This document shows, piece after piece, positions 32,787 through 41,518 of a stretch of DNA of 64,000 bases (position 1 is its first letter; each line of letters starts with the position of its first letter). Position numbers and translations under genes: made by a program. Under the pieces are notes generated by a model. It had not been told where the DNA came from and ran no database searches. It worked only from the letters and a program-made list of their open reading frames with translations. Source of the DNA: CAZECE01 sp964510525 (GTDB lineage: Bacteria > Pseudomonadota > Gammaproteobacteria > Pseudomonadales > JANQJO01); the NCBI GenBank assembly GCA_964510525.1, contig CAZECE010000141.1, positions 11,796 to 75,795 of the forward strand, in the 5' to 3' direction.

Positions 32787-32933
32787 AACAGTTTAGTCGG
32801 TAATTTTGGAGGTGGCTTGGTAAAAGTCGTTTTAAGGAGGGCAGGGCTGGGTTTAGGGTACAGCGGATGTAAACGTTTTTTTTGCTCGTGATGATGAAAC
32901 GATTTGAATTTAGCGTATTGAAGACCATTGGGA

Positions 32934-32959
32934 TGTGAGATTGTGTGAGTTTATGTGAG
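32934..32959. promoter_or_regulatory. Three TGTGAG direct repeats at 10-bp spacing
   Basis: TGTGAG begins at 32934, 32944 and 32954, one helical turn apart. It could be a tandem binding site for a regulator of pilB or of the glycan genes. It does not form a CRP site, because the TCACA partner is missing. Confidence 0.4.
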
Positions 32960-33202
32960 ATTTACCTCATAAAACCAAATCAGCGGCTTCAAAGAAACGC
33001 AACAAGCGGTGGTTTTCGGTTCTATGATGGCTTTCTTGGCCGCCATAGATAACAGTTGGCATCTCACAAGAATTCCATAGTTTGTTGCTTGCAGCATAAG
33101 TAAAATAAGTAACAGGGGTTTCTTAAGTGGCTATGATTAATAAGTAACTATCAAAGACTTATAACCTTGTAGGCTTTAAAAATCTTAAATGGATGTTTTT
33201 AA

Positions 33203-35092
33203 ATGTGCGGTATCGCGTTCATTTACAATGATTCGGGGAATGCCGCTGAATGCTCGCATCGGATATCCGAAGCATTAAAAAAAATGCAGCACCGTGGTCC
33301 AGACGGTTCTGGTACATTTCAATATCAAAATGCCTTTCTAGGGCATGTTCGACTGTCAATTATTGATCTCGACTTATCTATACAACCGTTTATTTCAAAT
33401 GATGAGCGATATGCTCTGATTTTCAACGGTGAAATTTACAACTATAAAGCGCTTAGAAACAGCTTTGAAGGTCGTTGGGCATTTAGAACGGGTGGTGATA
33501 CAGAAGTATTATTAGCCGGCTTAATTTTGGAAGGTACCCATTTCTTAAACAAAATGGAGGGTATGTGGGCTTTTTGTTATTGGGATAACCATACGGAAAC
33601 GGCGCTGTTGTGTAGAGACAGGAGCGGCAAAAAACCATTATTTTTTCGTCAAAACCAGAAAAAGCTGACGTGTGCCTCAGAACTGCCCGCTTTACGCCAA
33701 TTGGATGCAGATAGCTGGCAAGTCTCGCCAGAAAGCCAGGTTAATTATTTTAAATACGGTTATTGTTCCCCAGGAAAAACGTTTTATCAAGAAATTCAAG
33801 AAATTAAGCCTGGCCATTATCTCTATTGGAAAAAAAACGCGGTCCCTCAACAAGAGCGATATTGGTCTATTGAAACACAACGGTTTACGGGATCAAAAGT
33901 TGAGGCGGCTGAAAAGATTCGTGAGTTGTTTAAAAGTTCCGTTAAAAAACGTTTGGTCAGTGATGTAGAGGTGGGTACCTTTCTTTCGGGCGGTATTGAT
34001 TCCTCATTAGTAACAGCTCAAGCTTCTAAACTAACAACGGATCCCATTAAGGCCTTTACCATTGGGTATGATGATCAGGTGAGTGATGAGCGCCCTTTTG
34101 CTAAAGTCATTGCTGAGAATTTGAATATTGACCATCAAACTTATTGTTTGAAGCAGTGGAACCCTAATATTTTAGAGAAGCTATTGAATTCTAGTATTGG
34201 TCAACCCTTTGCGGATTCATCAATTTTACCTTCTTATGAAGTTTCAAAGATGGCAGCAAAATATGTAAAGGTAGCTTTGTCGGGAGATGGGAGTGATGAG
34301 CTTTTTTGTGGCTATACCAGATATAAAGTTCGAGCAATTTTAAAATGGTACTTGCATGCTCCAAACTTTTTTCGTAAGAAATTTAAGTTGCTACTATCGA
34401 GAAGTGTATCGGATCATTTTCAACGAAAAAGGTTTTACAGTTTCATTTATCGCATACTGAATGTGATTGAATGTTTAGAAGATGAAACACCCTATAAAGG
34501 TGGTAGAGTTTTTTCAAATCAAAAAATTTTGTCGCTTTTAAATACATATCAATCTATACAAAATGGCGTATCGAAAAATGAAGAGGTTTTACAAAGTTTC
34601 GATGAAGTCGCTTCTATGATGAAATCGGATTTTTTAAACTACTTACCGCAAGATATACACCAAAAAGTGGATCGTGCTTCCATGTTTTGTTCATTAGAAA
34701 TACGCGCTCCATTTTTGGATTCTGAATTGATTCAGCATGCCTTCTCTTTACCAGAATCCTGGCATTACGGTAATACACAAAATAAACCCATGCTGCGTTT
34801 AGCGTTTAAAAATTTGCTACCACAAGTAATTTGGAATCGTAAAAAACAAGGCTTTGTCCCGCCTGTTCAAGAGTGGTTAATGGGAGATTTAGGGGGAGAG
34901 TTGCGTGCACTGCTCTATTCAGACCGTGAATCTTTACTTAATCGTGGTGTGGTAGATCAGATGTTAAATGACCATAAAGCAGGAGTTCTAAATCATACGT
35001 ATCGTTTGTGGTTGGTATATGTTTATTTGCTATGGAACAATAAACACCTATCCAGTTTCTCAACCTCTTTAAATGTTGCCAATAAAGTATGA
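33203..35092 (+). CDS. AsnB-type glutamine amidotransferase / asparagine synthetase
   Basis: The protein begins M-C-G-I, giving an N-terminal catalytic Cys after Met removal, then H-R-G-P-D-G-S-G, H-V-R-L-S-I-I-D-L and F-N-G-E-I-Y-N-Y of the class II glutaminase domain. The ATP pyrophosphatase loop F-L-S-G-G-I-D-S-S lies near residue 262, with L-S-G-D-G-S-D-E-L-F-C-G-Y further on. These catalytic residues look intact. At 629 residues it is of the long type found in polysaccharide loci. There it may amidate sugar uronic acids (as WbpS does) rather than make asparagine. It starts an operon with two glycosyltransferases (4-bp and 29-bp overlaps). Confidence 0.88.
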   Translation: MCGIAFIYNDSGNAAECSHRISEALKKMQHRGPDGSGTFQYQNAFLGHVRLSIIDLDLSIQPFISNDERYALIFNGEIYNYKALRNSFEGRWAFRTGGDTEVLLAGLILEGTHFLNKMEGMWAFCYWDNHTETALLCRDRSGKKPLFFRQNQKKLTCASELPALRQLDADSWQVSPESQVNYFKYGYCSPGKTFYQEIQEIKPGHYLYWKKNAVPQQERYWSIETQRFTGSKVEAAEKIRELFKSSVKKRLVSDVEVGTFLSGGIDSSLVTAQASKLTTDPIKAFTIGYDDQVSDERPFAKVIAENLNIDHQTYCLKQWNPNILEKLLNSSIGQPFADSSILPSYEVSKMAAKYVKVALSGDGSDELFCGYTRYKVRAILKWYLHAPNFFRKKFKLLLSRSVSDHFQRKRFYSFIYRILNVIECLEDETPYKGGRVFSNQKILSLLNTYQSIQNGVSKNEEVLQSFDEVASMMKSDFLNYLPQDIHQKVDRASMFCSLEIRAPFLDSELIQHAFSLPESWHYGNTQNKPMLRLAFKNLLPQVIWNRKKQGFVPPVQEWLMGDLGGELRALLYSDRESLLNRGVVDQMLNDHKAGVLNHTYRLWLVYVYLLWNNKHLSSFSTSLNVANKV

Positions 35093-36204
35093 CCGAAAAC
35101 GATCACGCCATTATTTTCGTGTTCCCGAGGCTGGTCTCAGGTGGAGCAGAAGGCGTTTTGAATCTATTAGCAACAAAGCTTGCAAAAGAGAACAATGTGA
35201 TTTTACTGACGACTCAAAGAGTACAGGATATTCCTCTAGATTTTTCAGCTAGCTATTCAATTTTTCAATGCTCAAATTTGATTCAGTTTTTTATGCAATT
35301 AAAGAGTTTATATAAATCCTATAAAAAGCTGACTGTTATCAGCTCTTTTACGGATATTAATATTCTATTGTGTTTATTTAAGAAAATTCGATTTAAAAAC
35401 ATCAGGCTTATCTTAAGGGAAGCCATTCATCCATTTTGGCATTTGAATGAAACAAAACTAGGGTTGCTTTATAAGTTGGGGTATCGGTTATATTCGGAAG
35501 CAGATGAGGTCATTTGTTTAACGGATGAAATGAAAGAAGATTTAAAGAAGCTTATCCCTCCTACAGTCAATTCTGTTCATGTTATACCTAATTTTTTCGA
35601 CACTGATTTAGATCTTTCATGGAGCCCACCTAAGGACGAAATTATTATCACGACGGTTGGTCGCCTTTGTTATCAAAAAGGGTATGATCAATTAATTAAA
35701 GCGTTTTATCGATTAACTCATCAATACGAAGATGTGAAGTTAAGAATGATTGGTGATGGACCTGAAAAACGGAATCTTAAAAATCTTACACGTGGATTAG
35801 GAATTGAAAAAAGTATCATATTTGAAGGTTGGGTCGAAAATCCATTTGAATATGTATCAAAATCTTCATTCTATGTGATGAGTTCAAGATACGAAGGATT
35901 TTCTAATGCTATGTTTGAAACTCTATATTGTGGTGTACCTGTGCTTGCAACGGCTCAATATACGGGCGCTACTCAAATAAATCACTTTGAAGAAGTTGGC
36001 CACCTTGTTTCAAGCTGCTCCGAAGCGGATTTATCTAAGGGTTTGGCTTATATGTACGAGAACATTAATGAGTTTAAAGCAGAAAAAATTCAAAATTTGG
36101 CGCATGAACTGATCAATTTAACTAGAACTATTGATCAATACATGAACTTGATTCTGAATCTTAGCAATCATTCAAATGATTTCAAAAAAGATGCAAAACG
36201 ATAA
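35089..36204 (+). CDS. GT4-type glycosyltransferase
   Basis: A 371-residue GT-B enzyme. The N-terminal donor/acceptor domain has S-G-G-A-E-G-V-L-N near residue 18. The C-terminal domain has V-G-R-L-C-Y-Q-K-G-Y-D, G-D-G-P-E-K, and the E-G-F-S-N-A-M-F-E (E-x7-E) motif near 270, which binds nucleotide sugar in retaining enzymes. It is cytoplasmic and would add one sugar to a lipid-linked glycan. The ATG overlaps the preceding TGA by 4 bases (ATGA), indicating translational coupling with asnB. The sugar specificity cannot be read from sequence. Confidence 0.87.
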   Translation: MTENDHAIIFVFPRLVSGGAEGVLNLLATKLAKENNVILLTTQRVQDIPLDFSASYSIFQCSNLIQFFMQLKSLYKSYKKLTVISSFTDINILLCLFKKIRFKNIRLILREAIHPFWHLNETKLGLLYKLGYRLYSEADEVICLTDEMKEDLKKLIPPTVNSVHVIPNFFDTDLDLSWSPPKDEIIITTVGRLCYQKGYDQLIKAFYRLTHQYEDVKLRMIGDGPEKRNLKNLTRGLGIEKSIIFEGWVENPFEYVSKSSFYVMSSRYEGFSNAMFETLYCGVPVLATAQYTGATQINHFEEVGHLVSSCSEADLSKGLAYMYENINEFKAEKIQNLAHELINLTRTIDQYMNLILNLSNHSNDFKKDAKR

Positions 36205-37282
36205 AGTTAATCATTCTGTTATTTTTTTTGTACCGTCATTAGCAATCGGAGGCGCGGAAAAAGTGATGGTTCGATTAGCCAATGGTTTAGTCAAGAAAGG
36301 CATTGACTGTTACTTTATTAGTTTTTTTGATGGGAGCATGAAATCTGAAATAGACGATAATATACCTGTTTCTATTCTCAGTAATAAACTAAAGTTTAGC
36401 GTGGTAAGTTTTATAAAAAGTCTAATCAAACTTATTTTGGTAGTGCGCAGTATTCATCCAAATTCAATTGTATCAACGGTCACAGGAGCGAATCTAGTTC
36501 TGTGTGCGTTTAAGTTTTTTTTGCCGAAAAAAACACGAGTTATTATCAGGGAAGCAACAACGCTGCAGAACTATTCGAAAATAAAGTTTTTTCTTGCTTT
36601 ACTGTTGTACCGAAATGCAGACACTGCTATATGTGTTTCTAATGTAGTAAAAAAAGGCTTAAAAAACCATCGAATTGTTAGTGAAAAGCAGTTACGTGTT
36701 ATCTACAACCCCGCTTCGATTCCCATAAAGCGTCAAAAAAAAGAAATGAATAAGGTGGATGGCCCTTTTATTTTCCTATCCGTTGGTCGTTTAGTTCACG
36801 TCAAAGGGTTAGATGTATTGATCAATGCTTTTTTAAAGTTCCAAGAAAAAACACAAGGTAAAGGCAAGCTGTATATTGTCGGTGACGGCCCTGAACGACA
36901 TTCTCTAGAAAAAATACTTGAAGGCCAACTCTATAAAATGGACGTTAATTTTGTCGGCATGTCTCCAACCCCAGAAGAGTATTACGAACTGGCAGATTGC
37001 TATGTAATGGCTTCTCGATGGGAAGGGTTTCCTAATGCCCTCTTGGATGCGATAAGCTATCAGCTTCCAATCATTTCTTCTGATTGCGATGCTGCATTAG
37101 AAATATTAAATAAAAATCAGGAAAATAGAATTTTTCCCATGAATGACTCATGTACTTTAGCAAGAGAGATGTTAGAAGTTTATGAGAAAAGAGTAAATTT
37201 TAAACCTGGTGAAATTCCATCGTTATTTAATATGTCTGAAATTTTAGAGCAGTATTGTGAAGAATTGATACCTAGGTACTAA
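36176..37282 (+). CDS. GT4-type glycosyltransferase
   Basis: A 368-residue GT-B protein similar in plan to its upstream neighbour: I-G-G-A-E-K-V-M near residue 20, V-G-R-L-V-H-V-K-G, G-D-G-P-E-R, and the sugar-nucleotide motif E-G-F-P-N-A-L-L-D, in which the second acid of E-x7-E is Asp. It overlaps the previous gene by 29 bp; the in-frame ATG at 36191 would shorten the overlap. It ends one base before the 3' end of the convergent GT-C gene. The tandem pair may be an old duplication, but the sequences are well diverged. Confidence 0.86.
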   Translation: MISKKMQNDKVNHSVIFFVPSLAIGGAEKVMVRLANGLVKKGIDCYFISFFDGSMKSEIDDNIPVSILSNKLKFSVVSFIKSLIKLILVVRSIHPNSIVSTVTGANLVLCAFKFFLPKKTRVIIREATTLQNYSKIKFFLALLLYRNADTAICVSNVVKKGLKNHRIVSEKQLRVIYNPASIPIKRQKKEMNKVDGPFIFLSVGRLVHVKGLDVLINAFLKFQEKTQGKGKLYIVGDGPERHSLEKILEGQLYKMDVNFVGMSPTPEEYYELADCYVMASRWEGFPNALLDAISYQLPIISSDCDAALEILNKNQENRIFPMNDSCTLAREMLEVYEKRVNFKPGEIPSLFNMSEILEQYCEELIPRY

Positions 37283-39214
37283 CTAAATATTTAAAAGGCT
37301 GTATTCTGTCTTTTCAATTAACATTTGGTATATTTTTTTCTGATTGGCGTTTAATTTTTCGACATTTAATTGTTGGAGTAATTCCTTGCTTTTGTTAAGT
37401 TTATTTGATTGAAAGAGCATGATTGCCATTTCTAGTTGGTGAGAATAATTATTTGGTTCAGTGTTAATGGCTTTTTTTAAGTAGTGTAAGGCTATCTCCG
37501 GAGTACCTTGAGATTCTATGTAATGCGCAATTTGAGAATAGATGTGAGCTTTAAAATAAGGCAGAACTGTTGGATTATCTTCAAAAGCCAACACAATTTT
37601 ATTGATAAGAGCAGTTTTTGTTTTGCAGGCCTGATTAATGTTACAAATAAAAAATTCCTGGATGCGCTTCATGTTTTCGCGCTCTATTTGGACGGTTTTT
37701 ATTCTGAAAAGTAGTTCTTCAACCCAGGCGTCTTCGGGGGGAGCACCTACTGATTCATTCAACCTAAGCAGAGCAAAAAGTCCGGATAAGTCGATGTCCA
37801 AGTTTAGGTATGTTTGTTCGAAAGCCTCTTTAGCCCGTATGTAGTTTTCAGATCTGGCGGAGGGCGATTCTTCAAACTGTAACGATAAATAATACCATCT
37901 CCCAGCATTGTGTTGTGTGCGATTTGAGCTTGGATTCTTTAGTGCTTCTGATGCTACAAGGCTTGGCATGTCTTTCCAGTGTTGAGCTCTGAGTGCAGTT
38001 GCGCTCAGTAAAATGAGAAAAATAATAGGTAGAATGATGTTGGCCTTCAAGTTCATATGTGTTATTTCACATGCCTTGATAAGCAGGCCTGAAACTGCTA
38101 ATAAAATCCCTATCATTGGGAAATAATTTCGATGTTCGTGTACGAGTTCGAGAGATAGAATACTGGATTCTATGCTGTGGCTGGTAAGAAACCACAGAGT
38201 TCCGAAAAAGAACAATGGTACTGATTTCCGGAATTTAAATGCTCCTAAGATGACAAAAATCCAAGCAAAAATAGAGAAAGCGGTCGTAGGCTCAAGTAAA
38301 CTGACAGACTTTTTTATATCATCGTGAAAAAGACTCATTTTTAGAATATTGGGCAATATTATTTGGTATACGTAAAACCAGAGAACCCTTGTTTGGGTCA
38401 TGAGTCTTTCATAGATGGTGTAACCACGATTGCTGTAGATATTGACCCACCAATCCCAGTTGAAAGCAATACTGATCAATAGGATTGCTATGATCAGCCA
38501 GCAACTGCTAACTATACAAGTTAATATAGAGCGCTGTTTGGGATCTTTGGTTTCTTTTTTAAAGAAAACGGTTTCTGTTGCCAAGATAATAAAGCCGATA
38601 ACCACACCATTTTCTTTGCATAGAATGGCGCATATACCAAAAATCAAGCACAAGAAAAATGGAAATAAATGATAGCCTTGGTGGTTGATTAAAGTTATAC
38701 GCCACTTTAAATAAAAGCTGTAGCTCAATACCATAAAGAAAAAGCACATAGTGGCCATGCGTTGGACAACATAAAGTACTGATGTGAGATTAAAGGGGTG
38801 GGCGGCCCAAACAATAGCAAGAAAAATGGGCAGCTTATTTCTTGCGAAAATTAAGTGTGATTGGTTCTCATCTCTGAAAACTATTCTCATTAACAGAGTC
38901 AAACACCAAGCAAGCGCAAAGGTATTAGCCAAGTGTATGATTAGATTCGTTACTTTGAAGGGGAATGGGTCAAGGCCAAAGTAATATTTTGTAATGGCTA
39001 AGGACAAAATGGGAATCGGTCTGCCAAGGGGACCAGTTTCTGAAAGAAATGCTATTTCTGCTAGTGAGCTGGGGCTTATGTTTTTAAGTATGATGTCTTC
39101 GTTTTCTACTAGCGTAGGAAAATCATCGAAAACATAAGGGCCGTTGAGGGCTGGGGCGTATGCAATTAAAACTAATATTAAAAATGGAAGTAATCTAAGG
39201 AGTGTGAGCTTCAC
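37283..39214 (-). CDS. TMTC-like GT-C glycosyltransferase with TPRs, downstream of pilA
   Basis: A 643-residue multi-span protein. It opens with a signal-anchor followed by G-P-Y-V-F-D-D-F-P, the Asp-Asp first-loop motif of GT-C enzymes resembling eukaryotic TMTC O-mannosyltransferases. Next come G-R-P-I-P-I-L-S-L and A-A-H-P-F-N-L-T-S-V-L-Y-V-V-Q-R, the bacterial form of the H-P-x-x-T-E-x-V block. About 10-11 spans are visible. The last 200 residues are soluble and contain TPR-like helices (A-L-H-Y-L-K-K-A-I-N-T-E-P-N-N-Y). It is the next gene after pilA on the same strand, beyond the pilA terminator. I infer a protein or pilin glycosyltransferase using polyprenyl-linked sugar; this is unproven. 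Confidence 0.72.
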   Translation of the reverse strand: MKLTLLRLLPFLILVLIAYAPALNGPYVFDDFPTLVENEDIILKNISPSSLAEIAFLSETGPLGRPIPILSLAITKYYFGLDPFPFKVTNLIIHLANTFALAWCLTLLMRIVFRDENQSHLIFARNKLPIFLAIVWAAHPFNLTSVLYVVQRMATMCFFFMVLSYSFYLKWRITLINHQGYHLFPFFLCLIFGICAILCKENGVVIGFIILATETVFFKKETKDPKQRSILTCIVSSCWLIIAILLISIAFNWDWWVNIYSNRGYTIYERLMTQTRVLWFYVYQIILPNILKMSLFHDDIKKSVSLLEPTTAFSIFAWIFVILGAFKFRKSVPLFFFGTLWFLTSHSIESSILSLELVHEHRNYFPMIGILLAVSGLLIKACEITHMNLKANIILPIIFLILLSATALRAQHWKDMPSLVASEALKNPSSNRTQHNAGRWYYLSLQFEESPSARSENYIRAKEAFEQTYLNLDIDLSGLFALLRLNESVGAPPEDAWVEELLFRIKTVQIERENMKRIQEFFICNINQACKTKTALINKIVLAFEDNPTVLPYFKAHIYSQIAHYIESQGTPEIALHYLKKAINTEPNNYSHQLEMAIMLFQSNKLNKSKELLQQLNVEKLNANQKKIYQMLIEKTEYSLLNI

Positions 39215-39333
39215 AAAGTTTGTTTCTCAATAGAAAGATGGGACTTCTTCTTATGATATCTGTCTAAGGTGCTGTTGATTTAGATATTTATTAAGTGTTC
39301 CATATTAATTATATTTAACCGAAAATTAAAAAC

Positions 39334-39369
39334 AAAACAGGCTCCATAGCACGCTATGGAGCCTGTTTT
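39334..39369 (-). terminator. Rho-independent terminator after pilA
   Basis: AAAACAGGCTCCATAG (39334-39349) and CTATGGAGCCTGTTTT (39354-39369) form a 16-bp perfect stem around a 4-base loop. On the minus strand the stem is followed by G and TTTTTAATTTT. Confidence 0.95.
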
Positions 39370-39380
39370 ATTAAGAGCTA

Positions 39381-39860
39381 TTAGATTCGACAATCAGTTG
39401 GTAAATACCGATCAGGGATGGTTGTGTTATCTGTCGCAGCTCCAGCTTGATTGACTCCAGCTGCAGGAAAGGCAGCACCACCACATATCCATACAAGGTT
39501 CTGTGCAGTATTTTCAGCAGGGTAGATTGTCAAAGTAGTACCTGTTATGGCTGCGTTAGCTCTAGCACCCATGGCTACATCGATTTCACCGCTGTCACCA
39601 ATATCAATTTGGGTTACATAGTTGCCATCATAACTGATAGCTGTGGCTAAACCTGCAGTGGCGTTATCATTCGGTAAGAAGCCTCGAGCGGCATAATAGT
39701 CTGAAATAGCCGTTTTGAACTCACCAGCCATCGCCATAGCTTCTGTAACTTGAGCTCGTATCGTGTAATCTTTGTATTGCGGTACAGCTACAGCAGCCAA
39801 AATGCCGATAATAGCAACAACAATCATTAATTCAATAAGCGTAAAACCTTTCTGTTTCAT
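39381..39860 (-). CDS. pilA: Major type IV pilin PilA
   Basis: A 159-residue type IVa pilin. The short leader M-K-Q-K-G is cut before F-T-L-I-E-L-M-I-V-V-A-I-I-G-I-L-A-A-V-A, with the conserved Glu5 of the mature form, by PilD. The mature protein has the alpha-1 helix, a globular domain rich in Ala, Gly and Thr, and a C-terminal disulfide loop between Cys near 127 (V-W-I-C-G-G) and Cys near 157 (P-T-D-C-R-I). A good GAGG ribosome-binding site precedes the ATG. Unlike the usual pilA/pilBCD arrangement, it is 6.6 kb from pilB with glycan genes in between. The many Ser/Thr in the D-region could be glycosylated. Confidence 0.97.
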   Translation of the reverse strand: MKQKGFTLIELMIVVAIIGILAAVAVPQYKDYTIRAQVTEAMAMAGEFKTAISDYYAARGFLPNDNATAGLATAISYDGNYVTQIDIGDSGEIDVAMGARANAAITGTTLTIYPAENTAQNLVWICGGAAFPAAGVNQAGAATDNTTIPDRYLPTDCRI

Positions 39861-40369
39861 TAGAAATACCTCTAAGTTAATGTTAATTTTAAATCATTGA
39901 CTAATTAAAGCCTGTGAAGACTCAAAGAATAACCAAGCAAATAATAGACCAAAATACAATATTGTCTGAAGATCCTTATCTTATTGATGCATAATGATTA
40001 TTTGTATTGGGACAACATAGCTTTGGATTTAGTGTGGATATAAATTTACAAAAATTGTCCTAAAGTTGTTTTTTTTTGCGGGTTTTGACATAGTTCTATC
40101 AAAACAGCTCAACTGTTAAATGCACTCTACCCTATTTAATCGAGGCAGTATTATTATTGCTTTTTTTTCCTCGTTAGTATGAGTTAGTTTAGGCCTAATC
40201 CGACAGATATGAGATCAAACTACCATTACAAAATCTATCAGTCTCAATTTGATATGAACCTAAAAAAATTAACGTATATATGTAAAATGATCAAATGCCC
40301 TGAATTAGTCGGGTAAAAATAGAGGGATTGCCAGGTGGCTGTAGATATTATTTTTAGGGTGTTTATTAA
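39861..40369. other. 509-bp divergent spacer upstream of pilA
   Basis: This AT-rich non-coding region contains a candidate sigma-54 site for pilA near 39937-39952. I found no credible ORF and no repeat of the tandem kind seen elsewhere. Confidence 0.6.
39937..39952 (-). promoter_or_regulatory. Candidate sigma-54 promoter of pilA
   Basis: On the minus strand TTGGTCTATTATTTGC has the required GG-N10-GC spacing of -24/-12 promoters, with the predicted start about 65 bases before the pilA ATG. The CAC after TGG in the consensus is missing, so the match is partial. PilA promoters in Pseudomonas depend on RpoN and PilR. Confidence 0.42.
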
Positions 40370-41518
40370 ATGAAAAGAGAATTTCTACTTTTTGCTAGCA
40401 GTACAGTTATTTGCTTACTACTAACTGGAATAGTAATCAAAAGTTTTTTTCCACAACTTGTATCTACAAATACTGATTTACAGTTAGTACAAATTGATAA
40501 AAAAGTCCCCGCTTATTTTGAACATATATTTAGGCTTTCTGATTACAACGCTCAAAAATTTATATTACAAGATCCAATAACTCGTGTCAGGGCTGCACCT
40601 CTTTTTGATATTGGGCCGAATGCATCGATGGGTCCAAATGATCTTTTAGGGTTTCGGAATAAATCTATCCCTAATAAGGCTGATGTTGTTTTTATTGGCG
40701 ATAGTCAAACTTATGGGAATAACGCATCTATTAATGAAAATTGGCCAGCCCATTTTTTAAAGAATTCTGTTGCACATTCTTCTGGTTATTCAATGTCAGT
40801 AGGGGGTTGGGCTGCTTTACAATATTTTTATATGTCTAAATTTACAGTCGTTTTTAATCCTAAAACGGTGATAATTGCTTTTTACTCAGGAAATGATTCA
40901 TTAGAAAGTTTTGGTTTAGCCTATGCTTCGGCATATTGGCAAGATTTTCGTATTGACCCTAATTTAACAAGCGATGCCATGCCAAAAGTAAATTTTCCAC
41001 CAAAAGAAGAAGAAATTTGGGGGGTGAGGTTTGACGAAGGGGATCCTATTGCTTTTACCCCTACACTCCGACTGTCTTCAAATGCAAACACCCCGGCAGC
41101 GATGACGGGTTGGAAAATCATGATGAATACTATGCAAGTATTGGATGATAGCTTAAAAGGCCTGGGTTCTAGCTTAAAAACAGATTTTTTCGTTACCGTT
41201 ATTCCTACTAAAGAGTTGACTTATTCGGAACGTATTAAGCGTGATTTTGGACAAAAACAACTAATTGATCCAATATACCAAACATTAGTTGAGCGTGAGC
41301 AAGCTAACATTGAGCTGTTCCAGCAATCAATGCAGTCTTTAACTGTGATTAAATTCATCGATGTAGTTGAACCCCTAAAAAATGCGGCCCTTTTGTCCTT
41401 AGATTTATACCCTAGAAATCCAGATGGGCATCCATTACCTGAAGGTTATCAAGTGATTGGTCGCTCTCTTGCTAGAGAAGTTTATTCATTAAAAAATCTT
41501 GAGGCTGAAACTAAATAG
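40370..41518 (+). CDS. Membrane-anchored SGNH/GDSL-like protein
   Basis: A 382-residue protein with an N-terminal membrane anchor (residues 7-29) and a periplasmic SGNH-type domain. The nucleophile motif F-I-G-D-S-Q-T-Y-G lies near residue 110, an oxyanion-type F-Y-S-G-N-D near 170, and the Asp/His pair is probably D-G-H-P near 350. Members resemble AlgJ/AlgX/DltD-like acetyl-handling proteins or esterases. It is followed, with a 1-base TAGTG overlap, by a second SGNH protein. Neither is adjacent to an MBOAT gene, but an MBOAT lies 16 kb downstream. Confidence 0.75.
   Translation: MKREFLLFASSTVICLLLTGIVIKSFFPQLVSTNTDLQLVQIDKKVPAYFEHIFRLSDYNAQKFILQDPITRVRAAPLFDIGPNASMGPNDLLGFRNKSIPNKADVVFIGDSQTYGNNASINENWPAHFLKNSVAHSSGYSMSVGGWAALQYFYMSKFTVVFNPKTVIIAFYSGNDSLESFGLAYASAYWQDFRIDPNLTSDAMPKVNFPPKEEEIWGVRFDEGDPIAFTPTLRLSSNANTPAAMTGWKIMMNTMQVLDDSLKGLGSSLKTDFFVTVIPTKELTYSERIKRDFGQKQLIDPIYQTLVEREQANIELFQQSMQSLTVIKFIDVVEPLKNAALLSLDLYPRNPDGHPLPEGYQVIGRSLAREVYSLKNLEAETK

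Larger units (their letters stand above)
32738..33202. other. 465-bp divergent spacer between pilB and asnB
   Basis: This non-coding stretch holds a perfect 12-bp palindrome at 32775 and three phased TGTGAG repeats at 32934-32959. I saw no ORF with coding character and no clear promoter hexamers. Confidence 0.6.
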
